Source: CAYNFS01 sp964396685 (lineage in GTDB: Bacteria; Patescibacteriota; Doudnabacteria; UBA920; 2-01-FULL-46-14). From it: DNA of 63,639 bases. Position 1 is the first letter of the stretch, and every line of letters begins with the position of its first letter. Position numbers and translations under genes: made by a program. The DNA is taken from the NCBI GenBank assembly GCA_964396685.1, contig CAYNFS010000004.1:1-63639 (forward strand), given 5' to 3'. Of the stretch, positions 48,025 through 56,727 are shown one piece after another. Below the pieces are notes generated by a model. It was not told the DNA's origin, ran no database searches, and was given only the letters and a program-made list of their open reading frames with translations.

Positions 48025-50222
48025 ATAATTTCATCATTTGTGTATCCGTGGTCAATAAAAACATCCCTCGGCTTGGCCCCGTCTGCCGGCCCGATAATCC
48101 CTTTTTCTTCCATCAGATCAAGGAGTCGCGCGGCCCGCGCGTACCCAATCCGCAATCTGCGTTGCAAAAGCGAGGCCGATGCTTTGCCAGCCTGCCGCAC
48201 CACCTCAACCGCTTGAGAAAGCATATCATCATCAACATCCTCTTCCTCAAATCCTGGCAAGACTGGCCCGACTTTTTGTTTTTCCAAAATTTCTTCCGAA
48301 TATTCAACATCTCCGGCCTGCTTGTTCACAAAATCAACTGCCACTCTCACTTCTCTTTCAGAGATATATGTGCCCTGAATGCGCTTAGGTTTGCCAAGCT
48401 CGGCTGTGACATAAAGCATGTCGCCCGCTCCCAAAAGTTTTTCCGCGCCTGCCACATCCAGGATTGTCCGGGAATCAACTTGCGAAGCCACGGCAAAAGC
48501 GATCCGCGCCGTGATGTTGGCTTTGATCAGCCCGGTGATGATGTCGACTGACGGCCGCTGGGTCGCGAGTATCAAATGCACGCCCACGGCTCTGGCCATC
48601 TGCGCCAGCCGCACCACGGCGGCTTCCACGTCTGCTTGGGCAACCGCCATGAGATCCGCCAATTCGTCGACGATAATCACGATATAGGGGAGCCTTTCGG
48701 CCGCCGCCGCGTTGTATTCGATGATATTGCGCTTTGAGGTTTGAGCCAAAAGACTATAGCGCCTGTCCATTTCTTTGACTGCCCACTTCAAAGCATTAAC
48801 CGCCTTTTCATAATCAGTTACCACGGGTGTGAGCAGGTGCGGGATGCCGTTATAGAGATTCAGTTCCACTCGTTTGGGATCTATGATAATCAAACGCAAC
48901 TCCTCCGGCGAATTTCGGTACATAAAACTTATCAAAATGGAATTTATGCAAACGCTTTTGCCCGTGCCAGTGGCGCCGGCGATCAACAGATGCGGCATCT
49001 TGGCCAGATCCGCGACTATCGCAGATCCTGAAACATCGCGCCCTAGGCCAAAGGCCAAATTGGATTTGTGATTGATAAATTCCGCGGTTGAAACAATGTC
49101 CTTAAGCCTCACGATCGCGGTGGCTTTGTTGGGGATTTCAATCCCCACGAGCGAGCGGCCCGGAATTGGGGCTTCAATGCGGATGGATGGCGCAGCCAAA
49201 GCCAAGGCCAAGTCATTTTGCAAAGTAACGATCTGGGAAAGCTTAATGCCTTGGGCCGGCCGCAGGGTGTATTGCGTGACCGTGGGGCCGACATTGACCT
49301 CGCCCATTTCCACTTCTATGCCAAAGTCAGACAAAGTTTTTTGAATAATGGCGATATTAGCCTCGATATTGCCGCTGTCCACCGTATTGTGCGAATCCTC
49401 GAGCAAATTTATCGGCGGCAGCTGCCAGGTGTCCTTGCGGTATCTGGACGAAACTTCGTAAGCCCTCCGGGGCTTGATACTTTCTTCCGCAATGCTCAAT
49501 GTTTCATCCTCTGCCATCTCTTCTTTTTCTCCACCTCCCTCGCTCTTAATTTCTCCACCAGACTGGGAGACCTTGAGAATCGAAAACTGTGTGGAGGGCA
49601 TCTGGTTGATTTTGACGTCAGAACTCAAAGGTTTTTCTTTGATACTTGGCAGAAACTCTTTGGATCGCCTGAACAGGGAAGCTAAATTCAAATTAAAAGT
49701 TACGACCAAAGAGACAAGCACAAGGCCGACAAAAATAACAAGCGCCGCCCAAAAATCCAAAAGGCTGTATAAAGGAAAAGAGGCCAGCGCCCCCAAATAG
49801 CCTCCGCCCTCGCCAGCCTTGACCAGTTCAAAAGTCAGTTCCGGTTGCCCACGGATAACAATCAGGTGAAATAAGCCGGTCAGAGAAAAAACAAACAAAA
49901 TACTGCCCAGATAAACCCGAAGATTGGAGACAGGAGGAGGCTCCTCCTGCACTTTGCGCCGACCAGCTAAAAGCAAAGCAATCGCCATCCCCAAAAAAAT
50001 CAAGGGCGAAACAATCGCGGCCCAGCCGAAAAGAAGACGCAATATCTTGGCAATGATATTTCCCAAAGCCCCCGCCGCATCAAACATCGCAAGAAAAGCC
50101 AGAATCGCCAAAAGCAAAAACCCCACGACCAAAACCCCGCGCTTGGTCTGGGGCGAAAGCTCAAGTTTGGGCAATTCCTCGGCTCCGCGATTGCAATTTT
50201 TATTTCTTCGCCTGCGGCTCAT
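48021..50222 (-). CDS. ftsK: DNA translocase FtsK
   Basis: A 733-residue FtsK/SpoIIIE. Four N-terminal membrane helices (about 28-180), a short linker, the alpha-beta motor with Walker A AGATGTGKSVCIN and Walker B YIVIIVDELADLM, and the DNA-reading gamma winged helix (LRIGYARAARLLDLMEEKGIIGP). It pumps chromosomal DNA toward dif during division. The linker is much shorter than in E. coli. It is followed immediately by the rodZ-like gene. Confidence 0.96.
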   Translation of the reverse strand: MSRRRRNKNCNRGAEELPKLELSPQTKRGVLVVGFLLLAILAFLAMFDAAGALGNIIAKILRLLFGWAAIVSPLIFLGMAIALLLAGRRKVQEEPPPVSNLRVYLGSILFVFSLTGLFHLIVIRGQPELTFELVKAGEGGGYLGALASFPLYSLLDFWAALVIFVGLVLVSLVVTFNLNLASLFRRSKEFLPSIKEKPLSSDVKINQMPSTQFSILKVSQSGGEIKSEGGGEKEEMAEDETLSIAEESIKPRRAYEVSSRYRKDTWQLPPINLLEDSHNTVDSGNIEANIAIIQKTLSDFGIEVEMGEVNVGPTVTQYTLRPAQGIKLSQIVTLQNDLALALAAPSIRIEAPIPGRSLVGIEIPNKATAIVRLKDIVSTAEFINHKSNLAFGLGRDVSGSAIVADLAKMPHLLIAGATGTGKSVCINSILISFMYRNSPEELRLIIIDPKRVELNLYNGIPHLLTPVVTDYEKAVNALKWAVKEMDRRYSLLAQTSKRNIIEYNAAAAERLPYIVIIVDELADLMAVAQADVEAAVVRLAQMARAVGVHLILATQRPSVDIITGLIKANITARIAFAVASQVDSRTILDVAGAEKLLGAGDMLYVTAELGKPKRIQGTYISEREVRVAVDFVNKQAGDVEYSEEILEKQKVGPVLPGFEEEDVDDDMLSQAVEVVRQAGKASASLLQRRLRIGYARAARLLDLMEEKGIIGPADGAKPRDVFIDHGYTNDEII

Positions 50223-50352
50223 ACCTCATTATTTTAGCACCAACCCAGGACAATTCATAGGCTTGAGTGCAAAAGAATTACGATTAAAGGGTTAATCCTA
50301 TGCCGGAAACTCTAGCGACTTCATCGATGGCCCTTCTAGAATCAAATAGCTT

Positions 50353-50396
50353 GCAAGGATGCGTCTTCGCACTTTCGCACCCTTGCCGTTTTTTTT
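50353..50396 (+). terminator. Orphan plus-strand terminator upstream of ftsK
   Basis: GCAAGGATGCG / CGCACCCTTGC stem (one mismatch) with T8. No plus-strand gene precedes it within several kilobases, so it may end a small RNA transcribed from about 50225. Confidence 0.6.
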
Positions 50397-50507
50397 GAGT
50401 TCAAAAACCATCCTCAAATCAGCGCGACCGCCTTAATTTAAGGATAAGAAAAAATGCCTTTATGGCGGCACTCTTAATCCTATTTTCTAGATTCTAAATT
50501 CTATATT

Positions 50508-50930
50508 CTATTCTTCCCCTCTGACCTTGACTTTCTTGGTGCGCGATCTCGAAGCTTTTGGCAAAGTCAGAGTCAAAATCCCCTCTTTGATGTCGGCTTC
50601 GGCCTTGTCCACGTCTATTTCCACCGGCAACGTGAAAGACCGCGAAAAAGCGCCCCAGTAGCATTCCTGATAAATATAGTCTTTCTCTTTGACTTCTTCT
50701 TCCTCTTTTCTCTCCCCGTTAATTGTAACTTCGCTGCCGCTCAAAGTAATATCCAAATCTTCGGGTTTGACACCCGCGATAGTTGATTTGACATAGACAT
50801 TGTCTTTATCCTGGAAGACGTCAACCGCGAGCTGGCCTTCTTCTTCGGAAGTTTCCTGCAAACCCATATCAGCATCGGTTTCTGCGATTTCGTCTCCGCC
50901 TCTGTTAAAGACATTTTTGAGCCACGCCAT
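50508..50930 (-). CDS. Hsp20/alpha-crystallin small heat-shock protein
   Basis: A 140-residue Hsp20. The alpha-crystallin domain (residues 33-130) contains VDVFQDKDNVYVKSTIAGVKPEDLDITL, the loop YIYQECYWGAFSRSFTLPVEID and GILTLTLPKA. A C-terminal IxI-type anchor is replaced by VKVRG. It is an ATP-independent holdase against aggregation. It is the last gene of the run Nudix-MFS-glycosyltransferase-Hsp20, 21 bases after its neighbour. Confidence 0.93.
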   Translation of the reverse strand: MAWLKNVFNRGGDEIAETDADMGLQETSEEEGQLAVDVFQDKDNVYVKSTIAGVKPEDLDITLSGSEVTINGERKEEEEVKEKDYIYQECYWGAFSRSFTLPVEIDVDKAEADIKEGILTLTLPKASRSRTKKVKVRGEE

Positions 50931-50951
50931 ATTTGTATATTAGTATCGCTC

Positions 50952-52058
50952 TTACAACATGTCAATTATGGCGCTTGCCGCTCTCTCTGCAGCATCCGGG
51001 ACGTTGATTCTTTTGAGGTTTTGCTTCAACATCTGGTAGAATTTTTTGTCCAAAAGCAGGCGCTGCATCCACATCCTGATCTCCCTGGGACTCTTGGCCG
51101 CAACCGCCACACCGGCTTTCAAAAGATAATCCTGGTTTAGCTCCTCCATGGCCGGCAAGGGATGCGCCAGAATCATGGGCAAATTTTCGGCAATCGCTTG
51201 GGAAACCGTTAGCCCTCCCGGTTTGGTGATCAAAATTCTGGCGACAGAAAAAAGCTTTGCGATATTTTCATTGGACCAGTCGCTAAAAACCTTCAAATGC
51301 TTTTCTGCCAGACTTTCCAGTTTTTTGGCCAAAACCTTGTCAGTGCCAGTCACGACCACAAGCTCCGTCTCAAGCTCGGATTTAAGAAGCTCCAAAACAT
51401 CTTCTATTCTTATCCCCCAGCCGTGGCTGCCGCCCATCATTAAAATAATCGGCCTGGTGTGAGAAAGCTTAAAGCCTCTCATAATCTCGCTTTCTTCATA
51501 ATCTTTGCGAAATTCTTCACTAACCGGCATGCCTGTTACCACAATCCGTTTCGAACTAAAGCCGTATTTCATGACTTCTTCCTTTTGAGCTTCTGTCATT
51601 ACCAGATACCGATCAACCAGAGAATAAACCCAATAAGGCTGGAAATGATAATCGCTGAATGTTGTTATCAAAAGCCCTCCAAACAAGCCTTCCTTTTTAA
51701 AGTAACTCACAAAAGCCGTCGGGGTGGGATGAGTGGTGACAATCAAATCCGGTTTTTCTTGCGAAATCTTTTGCCATAATTTCTTGGCCCTGATTCCGGC
51801 AAAAGGAACACGCAAAGGCAATGTCAACTCCAAAAAAACTCTATTGGTGTAAAAAAAACGCCATAGCGCAGGCATTTGCTTGATAATCCAAGTGTAAATT
51901 TTGGCAGAGGTCTCGGTCAAAGGCCCTTTGTACATTTCCAGAACATCCAACATCGACAGCTCGATGTCAGGATATTTCGAGAGGGCCTGGGCAATGTTTT
52001 CCGCAATCACCTTGTGTCCCAAGCCCACCGAACCAAACATAATAAGGATTTTTTTCAT
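50952..52058 (-). CDS. MGDG/UgtP-type glycosyltransferase (GT28)
   Basis: A 368-residue GT-B enzyme. N-terminal MGDG-synthase motif MFGSVGLGHKVIAENIAQAL; acceptor-side strand PDLIVTTHPTPTAF; donor-side MMGGSHGWG and the nucleotide-sugar motif ARILITKPGGLTVSQAIAENLP. It resembles processive diacylglycerol glucosyltransferases that use UDP-glucose, the product of GalU encoded at 39766. It has no signal peptide and is peripheral on the inner face. It is coupled to the MFS gene (7-base gap). Confidence 0.88.
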   Translation of the reverse strand: MKKILIMFGSVGLGHKVIAENIAQALSKYPDIELSMLDVLEMYKGPLTETSAKIYTWIIKQMPALWRFFYTNRVFLELTLPLRVPFAGIRAKKLWQKISQEKPDLIVTTHPTPTAFVSYFKKEGLFGGLLITTFSDYHFQPYWVYSLVDRYLVMTEAQKEEVMKYGFSSKRIVVTGMPVSEEFRKDYEESEIMRGFKLSHTRPIILMMGGSHGWGIRIEDVLELLKSELETELVVVTGTDKVLAKKLESLAEKHLKVFSDWSNENIAKLFSVARILITKPGGLTVSQAIAENLPMILAHPLPAMEELNQDYLLKAGVAVAAKSPREIRMWMQRLLLDKKFYQMLKQNLKRINVPDAAERAASAIIDML

Positions 52059-52065
52059 AGGTCAC

Positions 52066-53226
52066 TTAGCTTACAACTGGTTCTCGAGGTCTAAATATGA
52101 GAAACATGGTTCCCAATGCCAAACCCAAGCCTCCCAAAATCATAAATAAATTCGAAAGTCCTAGCCGATCCGTTAAAAACCCGAACAAGAAAAGGGTCAG
52201 TGCCGCCGAAACTGTCGCAACCATGCCTTGGACGGAAATGATTGTCGCGCGATGCGAGGATTCGATGTGGCGGTTGGAATAAATGCTGACCAGCAGGCGC
52301 AACATGCCCAAAAGAAAAGCGTAAAACAGTAATGGTGCAAAACTTATTTTGCCCGTCAAAATCCCGGCAACCCCGACGGATAAGCCGAAAAGCAAAAGGC
52401 CGAGATTGAAAATTCTTTGTTCGCCGACATCCTGCATCAATTTAGGAGCAAAAATCCCGCCCAAAGCTTCTCCCAAAAACAAAGCGGGCAGGATAAAGCT
52501 GAACTGCCGGATGACAAATCCTCTTTCCATCAAAAACGGCTGGTAGGAATTGGTTAAATTGTACCAGATGGCAAAAGTCAAAGCCATGACCCCAATTGAC
52601 CACACGATGTATCGATTTGACCTGACTTGTTTGAAACCAGTAGTAATTTGATTTAGGTGTTCTTTGATGGTAAAAGCCCTTTTGGGCTGGGAAGCCTCGT
52701 TGAAAAAAAGAACGCTCATACCCCCCAGCAAAAAAGGCAAGGATGAAAAAAGATAAGGATAGCGGAAATGGATTGCAAAAAGCATGGGTCCGACCACACC
52801 TGCCAGGGCCGTTCCGACTAGAAACAAAAGCCGTCCCCGGCTCAAAGTTTTGGTATAGAGTTTCTCGTCCTGAAGTCTGTCGTAAAGCATGGCTTCATCC
52901 GCGCCGGAGATAAAAGAAAAACCCAGGGCCCACAGAAAAAAGCTCAAAAACAACTGCAGGAAATTTTGGCTAAGCCCGGAAGCGACGGCTCCCAAAGTCA
53001 GCACAAAACAGCCAATGGCTACTGATTTTTTCCGCCCCACCAAATCAGCAAAAGCCCCGCTTGGCACTTCAAAAAGGATAAACATTAACATATAAACAGC
53101 ACCCAGGATAAAAACTTGAGAGTAGGAAAATCCCAAAACTCGCTCAAAAAGCACGGTTGTGCCGTTGGCTAAATAAAAACCGACAAAGAAACAAAACAAA
53201 TAGTAAATGATAATATCGCGCCTCAT
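52066..53226 (-). CDS. Major facilitator superfamily transporter
   Basis: A 386-residue membrane protein with about twelve helices. The A-motif GAFADLVGRKKS between helices 2 and 3 and the second-half loop FLTDRLGLSN identify the MFS. The region SGADEAMLYDRLQDEK resembles drug- or sugar-efflux members. Substrate unknown. It lies 7 bases after a 22-residue membrane peptide and 7 bases before the glycosyltransferase. Confidence 0.9.
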   Translation of the reverse strand: MRRDIIIYYLFCFFVGFYLANGTTVLFERVLGFSYSQVFILGAVYMLMFILFEVPSGAFADLVGRKKSVAIGCFVLTLGAVASGLSQNFLQLFLSFFLWALGFSFISGADEAMLYDRLQDEKLYTKTLSRGRLLFLVGTALAGVVGPMLFAIHFRYPYLFSSLPFLLGGMSVLFFNEASQPKRAFTIKEHLNQITTGFKQVRSNRYIVWSIGVMALTFAIWYNLTNSYQPFLMERGFVIRQFSFILPALFLGEALGGIFAPKLMQDVGEQRIFNLGLLLFGLSVGVAGILTGKISFAPLLFYAFLLGMLRLLVSIYSNRHIESSHRATIISVQGMVATVSAALTLFLFGFLTDRLGLSNLFMILGGLGLALGTMFLIFRPREPVVS

Positions 53227-53233
53227 CCAAAAA

Positions 53234-53302
53234 TCATCTCAAATATCTCACCAGCGCCCAAAGAAGCAGAATAATCACAATCCCCAAAATAATTTTTTTC
53301 AT
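53234..53302 (-). CDS. 22-residue membrane peptide coupled to Nudix gene
   Basis: The ATG overlaps the Nudix stop codon as ATGA, a strong coupling signal. The product has two Lys, then a 16-residue hydrophobic run (IILGIVIILLLWALV) and a basic end RYLR: a minimal transmembrane peptide. It sits 7 bases before the MFS gene, so a role beside that transporter is possible. No homologue is recognised. Confidence 0.55.
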   Translation of the reverse strand: MKKIILGIVIILLLWALVRYLR

Positions 53303-53745
53303 AGATTCATATCCCTTTCTTTTATGAACATTTTGATTGTCTCACCTCCGTCTCGCAATAACTCCATCTGTAATGCCGCCTCTGGCGTGGCCCAACGGAA
53401 TTCCTTATGCTCTTCGGGGTTGATCCTGACTTCCGGTTTTGTCTCTAAAGGATAATAAAACTTGTGCGAAATGAAATCGTATTCCGGAAACCTGACATAA
53501 ACCGTCTTCAAGGCCCGAAGTTTGGGTAAACTGATGTCAATGGCGGTTTCCTCTTTGACCTCTCGGACAATTGCCTCAATCATAGTTTCGCCTTCGTGCA
53601 CTGTCCCTCCTGGGACACTCCATTTGTTGCCGTATGTTTCCTTGTCTTGCCTGAAAAGCAGTAATATCTCCCCGTGATACTCGCAAAAACAAATCACTAA
53701 ATCAAACTGCGGCTGAAAATCTGGCGGCGGATTTTTATAAATCAT
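53299..53745 (-). CDS. Nudix hydrolase 1
   Basis: 148 residues from MIYKNPPPDFQPQF. The longer frame translates a family C repeat (RRFAPCNGKR) and is rejected. The Nudix box is GGTVHEGETMIEAIVREVKEETAI, with the catalytic E residues in REVKEE. The C-terminal EHKEFRWATPEAALQ resembles MutT/ADP-ribose-type pyrophosphatases acting in the cytosol on nucleoside diphosphate-X substrates. Confidence 0.88.
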   Translation of the reverse strand: MIYKNPPPDFQPQFDLVICFCEYHGEILLLFRQDKETYGNKWSVPGGTVHEGETMIEAIVREVKEETAIDISLPKLRALKTVYVRFPEYDFISHKFYYPLETKPEVRINPEEHKEFRWATPEAALQMELLRDGGETIKMFIKERDMNL

Positions 53746-53755
53746 ATATCTCTTG

Positions 53756-53840
53756 CCATTGCAAGGAGCGAAGCGACGCGGCAATCTCTGCCGGGATTGC
53801 TTCTCCGCCTCTCGACCAGCTCGAGACGGATCGCAAGGGC
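53756..53840. repeat. Dispersed repeat of family C
   Basis: GCCATTGCAAGGAGCGAAGC, GACGCGGCAATC, then GGGATTGCTTC, and an inverted GAGACGGATCGCAAGG end. It lies between the two Nudix genes. Confidence 0.7.
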
Positions 53841-53845
53841 ACTTA

Positions 53846-54391
53846 CTAAATGAATAGTTTTTTCCTGAATTTCCCCAATTCCCCTTTTAATCGCATCCGC
53901 AAAATATCGCTCACAAACTCTCCGCCCCAGTATGCACTGGAAGTTATTTCTATAAATTCTTCAAAACTTACATCAAGGACTTCTATACGCTCTCCGCTCT
54001 CAAGTCGGGGCTCAGCCATCTTGCTACAATTTCTAGCAATGTAAAAATAAACTCGCCACTGCATCTTGATAACTGGTTCATAGATCTTCAACATCTCCCA
54101 ATCGCGAGAGACGAGTCCGGCTTCCTCCAAAAGTTCACGCTTAGCGCAAGCCAACGGGCCCTCTCCTTCATCTACACGACCACCCAAAAGGCCGTATTCT
54201 CTCTTATGGCCTGGCTGTTCCTCTCGAGTCATCAAAATCCTCCCGTCTCTAGTAGCAATGACCTGTATCGTGTCCGGCCGTTGAATCCTTTCAAAAGTCT
54301 TATAGCTTCCGTCAAACATCTTCTGCCGCCACTGCCAGACCTCAAAAATCTCTCCTTTGAAAACTCGCTTGGCTTTTTTGGGAATTTTCAT
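53846..54391 (-). CDS. Nudix hydrolase 2
   Basis: A 181-residue ADP-ribose pyrophosphatase-like Nudix protein. Nudix box GGRVDEGEGPLACAKRELLEEAGL near 72-95, preceded by QVIATRDGRILMTREEQPGHKREY, as in NUDT5-type enzymes. The C-terminal half is longer than in Nudix 1. It heads the same-strand run toward Hsp20. Confidence 0.88.
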   Translation of the reverse strand: MKIPKKAKRVFKGEIFEVWQWRQKMFDGSYKTFERIQRPDTIQVIATRDGRILMTREEQPGHKREYGLLGGRVDEGEGPLACAKRELLEEAGLVSRDWEMLKIYEPVIKMQWRVYFYIARNCSKMAEPRLESGERIEVLDVSFEEFIEITSSAYWGGEFVSDILRMRLKGELGKFRKKLFI

Positions 54392-54490
54392 AATTTTACA
54401 TTAACATAAACAAAAAGCAAAAACAATTACTTCCTCGCCCAACCTAATGAGTCCAAGCAATCAGAACAGCAGGCGATAGAGTGTATCATC

Positions 54491-54516
54491 GTATTAGCAT
54501 GGTAATATGCTAATAC
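54491..54516. repeat. Perfect inverted repeat in a gene-free stretch
   Basis: GTATTAGCAT-GGTAAT-ATGCTAATAC. The rest of 54392-54563 is AT-rich and shows no gene. It could be an operator or a bidirectional terminator. Confidence 0.5.
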
Positions 54517-54563
54517 AAGAATAAAACATCCCTCCGTTATCCCCAGCTCATAAATTTACCGTT

Positions 54564-55220
54564 TCACAAAAGTTTATTTAGTTTGTCCAAAACCGCCCGC
54601 CAGTACCGGCGCATCTTCTCGCGCTTGTGGGCTGATGATAATTTCTCCTGATGAAACCGGATCATGGTTTTGTTGGGCGTATTACGGTGGCGAAAAAGAT
54701 AGATTTGAACTGTGGAGGGATTCTTAAACGATTTCGGCTACCAAGCCAGCCGCAGTTTTTCGCCAAGTTTGAATGTTCTGATCTCTCCCGTCGTTCCTTC
54801 TTTAGTTTTATACTTACGGCCTTTTTGAAAATCCATTTTCCCTATATTCTCCAGCCACAGCTTGCGGCCAGCCGGACTTGTGATCATCTGCCATGCCCGT
54901 TTTTGGGAAACGGGAAAAACTTTCTGCACGCCGATTTTAAACCCGGCTTTTTTGGTTTGTCCAACAGCCCTTCTGCCTTTCGCGTATTCATAACCCACCG
55001 TCACCGTCTGGCACCACCAGCCTTCGCTCTTCGAGCTACGGCTGGCAGGCCAGCCGTTTTTGATATGGCCTTGGTCATAAAGCAGGCGGGCAATGTCTTT
55101 GTGGAGCATTTTTGCCGCGCCTTGCACGTTCAAAAACCTGATCCACTGCTCCCAAGTCCTGCCCGTGGCTTTTTTCACCGCCCGGCTTGAAATTTTATTG
55201 ATCTTTTCGTACTTGCCCAT
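54564..55220 (-). pseudogene. DUF4287-SRPBCC protein interrupted by one amber codon
   Basis: Start MGKYEKINKISSRAVKKATG (55220) opens a DUF4287 domain (TWEQWIRFLNVQGAAKMLHKDIARLLYDQ), and GWWCQTVTVGYEYAKGRR leads into an SRPBCC/AHSA1 domain. The frame stops at TAG (54738-54740) after LRLAW. The same frame continues without a further stop for 57 codons (PKSFKNPSTVQIYLF, FHQEKLSSAHKREKMRRYW) to TGA at 54564, giving the normal end of such proteins. Family members usually have Gln at this place, so CAG to TAG is the likely change. It could be a recent nonsense mutation, a sequencing error or read-through. Confidence 0.8.
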
Positions 55221-55290
55221 ATGCCTATGGTAATTTTGCAAAATTTTATATGCGGGGAATATCACGCGGCCGCATGCTTTTCCCCATATC

Positions 55291-55821
55291 TCATTTTAGA
55301 CCAAATATCTTTCGCAAAAAATCCTCTTCGTCTATTTCCGAAACAGTCAAATAACGAAAATATTTGCGTAAATTCCATTCTTTCAAGAGCTGGTCAAGTT
55401 CGCCGGTAACGGGATACGGTGTTATGTAGACACTTTCTTGCAAGGGGAAAAAACCCAAATTTTTTAGCTCCCGCCGCAGATATTCCCGCCATTTTTTAAG
55501 CGTTTCGGGCAAATCAAAAATTATCACCCGCCACTGCTTATCCCATTTTTTAAGTTTTAATCTCTCTAACTGCAAATATTTCAAGATGCTAAGCTTCCCT
55601 TTAGGCGCTAAATGGAAGAAGGACTGGTTATTTTTCTGCCGTTTGATTACGTATCCCCCTCTTGCCAAGTCTCGCAACTTCAAAAATACACTGCGGTAAT
55701 CCCAGGGCATTTGATCTTTCCAAGCTATTTCGAGAAATTCGCGGGATGTCAGGGCCTTGGAATCCAATAGCAATCGCAGAATCCTCGTACTGTCCTCGTT
55801 GAGTCTCCTTCCTCTTCGCAT
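55291..55821 (-). CDS. PaaX-like regulator with Cas2-like domain
   Basis: A 176-residue protein. The N-terminal winged helix is STRILRLLLDSKALTSREFLEIAWK, continuing to KLRDLARGGYVIKRQK. Residues 95-150 are a ferredoxin-like, Cas2-type fold (KWDKQWRVIIFDLPETLKKWREYLRRELKNLGFFPLQESVYITPYP). This arrangement is found in PaaX-type transcription regulators. There is no CRISPR array or other cas gene nearby, so a regulatory role is more likely than adaptation. Confidence 0.78.
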   Translation of the reverse strand: MRRGRRLNEDSTRILRLLLDSKALTSREFLEIAWKDQMPWDYRSVFLKLRDLARGGYVIKRQKNNQSFFHLAPKGKLSILKYLQLERLKLKKWDKQWRVIIFDLPETLKKWREYLRRELKNLGFFPLQESVYITPYPVTGELDQLLKEWNLRKYFRYLTVSEIDEEDFLRKIFGLK

Positions 55822-56010
55822 TTTTTGTGGTCTGGAATTTTTAAATTTCCATGTTTCCCCCCTCTAATCCCATTCTAGGCTTTTTGTGGAAAAAATCAAG
55901 CGGCCGCGCGAATTTTCCCTCTTTCCGAGCTGGAATACTGAAAAATTCAGTACGACAAGTACGACAAATATGGATAATAACTACCTTTCATGAAACATTC
56001 TCCCCAATTA

Positions 56011-56568
56011 TCAATTTATCCCATAGATCCATACCGGTGGAAAATTTCTCAAAACAAAAGAGATTTTTCGTATTGGCAAGTCTTTGTAAATTTGTTTCAT
56101 TATTGGAGGCATGTAAGTGAAAAACCTAAAAATGGCGCCGCGATTCGTATGTTGTTTAATAGAGTTGAAAAGTTCATCTTTCATCTCTTTGGGCAAGAAC
56201 GGTAAACCTGAAATAATCAAATCAGCCTTATTCATTCCATGTTTCTTCAAGATGTCGCCCAACAAATGCGCGCTTTTGTTTTCTACAATTACCCGATCGC
56301 CGTATCTGTTTTGCAAAGTTTTTGCATATGATTTTTCAATTTCGATCAGAAGGATCTTTGTGTTTGGCCGGCATCTTTTTAATATCTCTTCAGTTAATAC
56401 TCCTGTGCCAGGGCCGAGTTCTACAATCGTGTCAATATGAGAAAAATCTACGCCGTGGAGAATAGCTCGGCTGGCAAATTGCGAGCTCGGCATAATCGAG
56501 GCGTTTCTTAACGGATTCTTTAAAAAATTTAATCCGAACGAGAAAAAAGTTTTTATTTTGCTTTCCAT
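56011..56568 (-). CDS. PmtA-like SAM-dependent methyltransferase
   Basis: 185 residues from MESKIKTFFSFGLNFLKNP; earlier in-frame ATGs exist up to 56703, but the first of them overlaps the glnA terminator. AdoMet motif I VELGPGTGVLTEEIL, post I LLIEIEKSY, motif IV DLIISGLPFLP. The pattern with N-terminal FLKNPLRNASIMPSSQFASRAI is that of phospholipid N-methyltransferase/KsgA-like enzymes. A membrane lipid substrate is likely but unproven. Confidence 0.82.
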   Translation of the reverse strand: MESKIKTFFSFGLNFLKNPLRNASIMPSSQFASRAILHGVDFSHIDTIVELGPGTGVLTEEILKRCRPNTKILLIEIEKSYAKTLQNRYGDRVIVENKSAHLLGDILKKHGMNKADLIISGLPFLPKEMKDELFNSIKQHTNRGAIFRFFTYMPPIMKQIYKDLPIRKISFVLRNFPPVWIYGIN

Positions 56569-56663
56569 ATCCTCATCCCAATCATTTGTAGAAAAAACTA
56601 GCAGACGCGCGAATTGTCTTATAATCGTATTGTCCACGCGCTGATTCATTTTACCCGAAAAAA

Positions 56664-56698
56664 CCGACAAGAGCCAGCGAATATTCGCTGGCTCTCTT
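56664..56698 (-). terminator. glnA terminator
   Basis: A 26-base perfect palindrome (56670-56695, half AGAGCCAGCGAAT), then GTCGG and TTTTTT on the minus strand, about 30 bases after the glnA stop. Confidence 0.85.
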
Positions 56699-56727
56699 TT
56701 CAAACTTATTATACCCGGAGAGAGATG

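Noticed and set aside
54738..54740. Genetic code change with TAG read as an amino acid
   Set aside because: Other genes here end in TAG (for example the 33-residue peptide), and conserved genes show no internal TAG; a single mutation or error is simpler.
55291..55821. Cas2-like sequence suggesting a CRISPR-Cas locus
   Set aside because: The Cas2-type fold is fused to a winged helix as in PaaX regulators, and there are no repeat-spacer arrays or other cas genes in the window.
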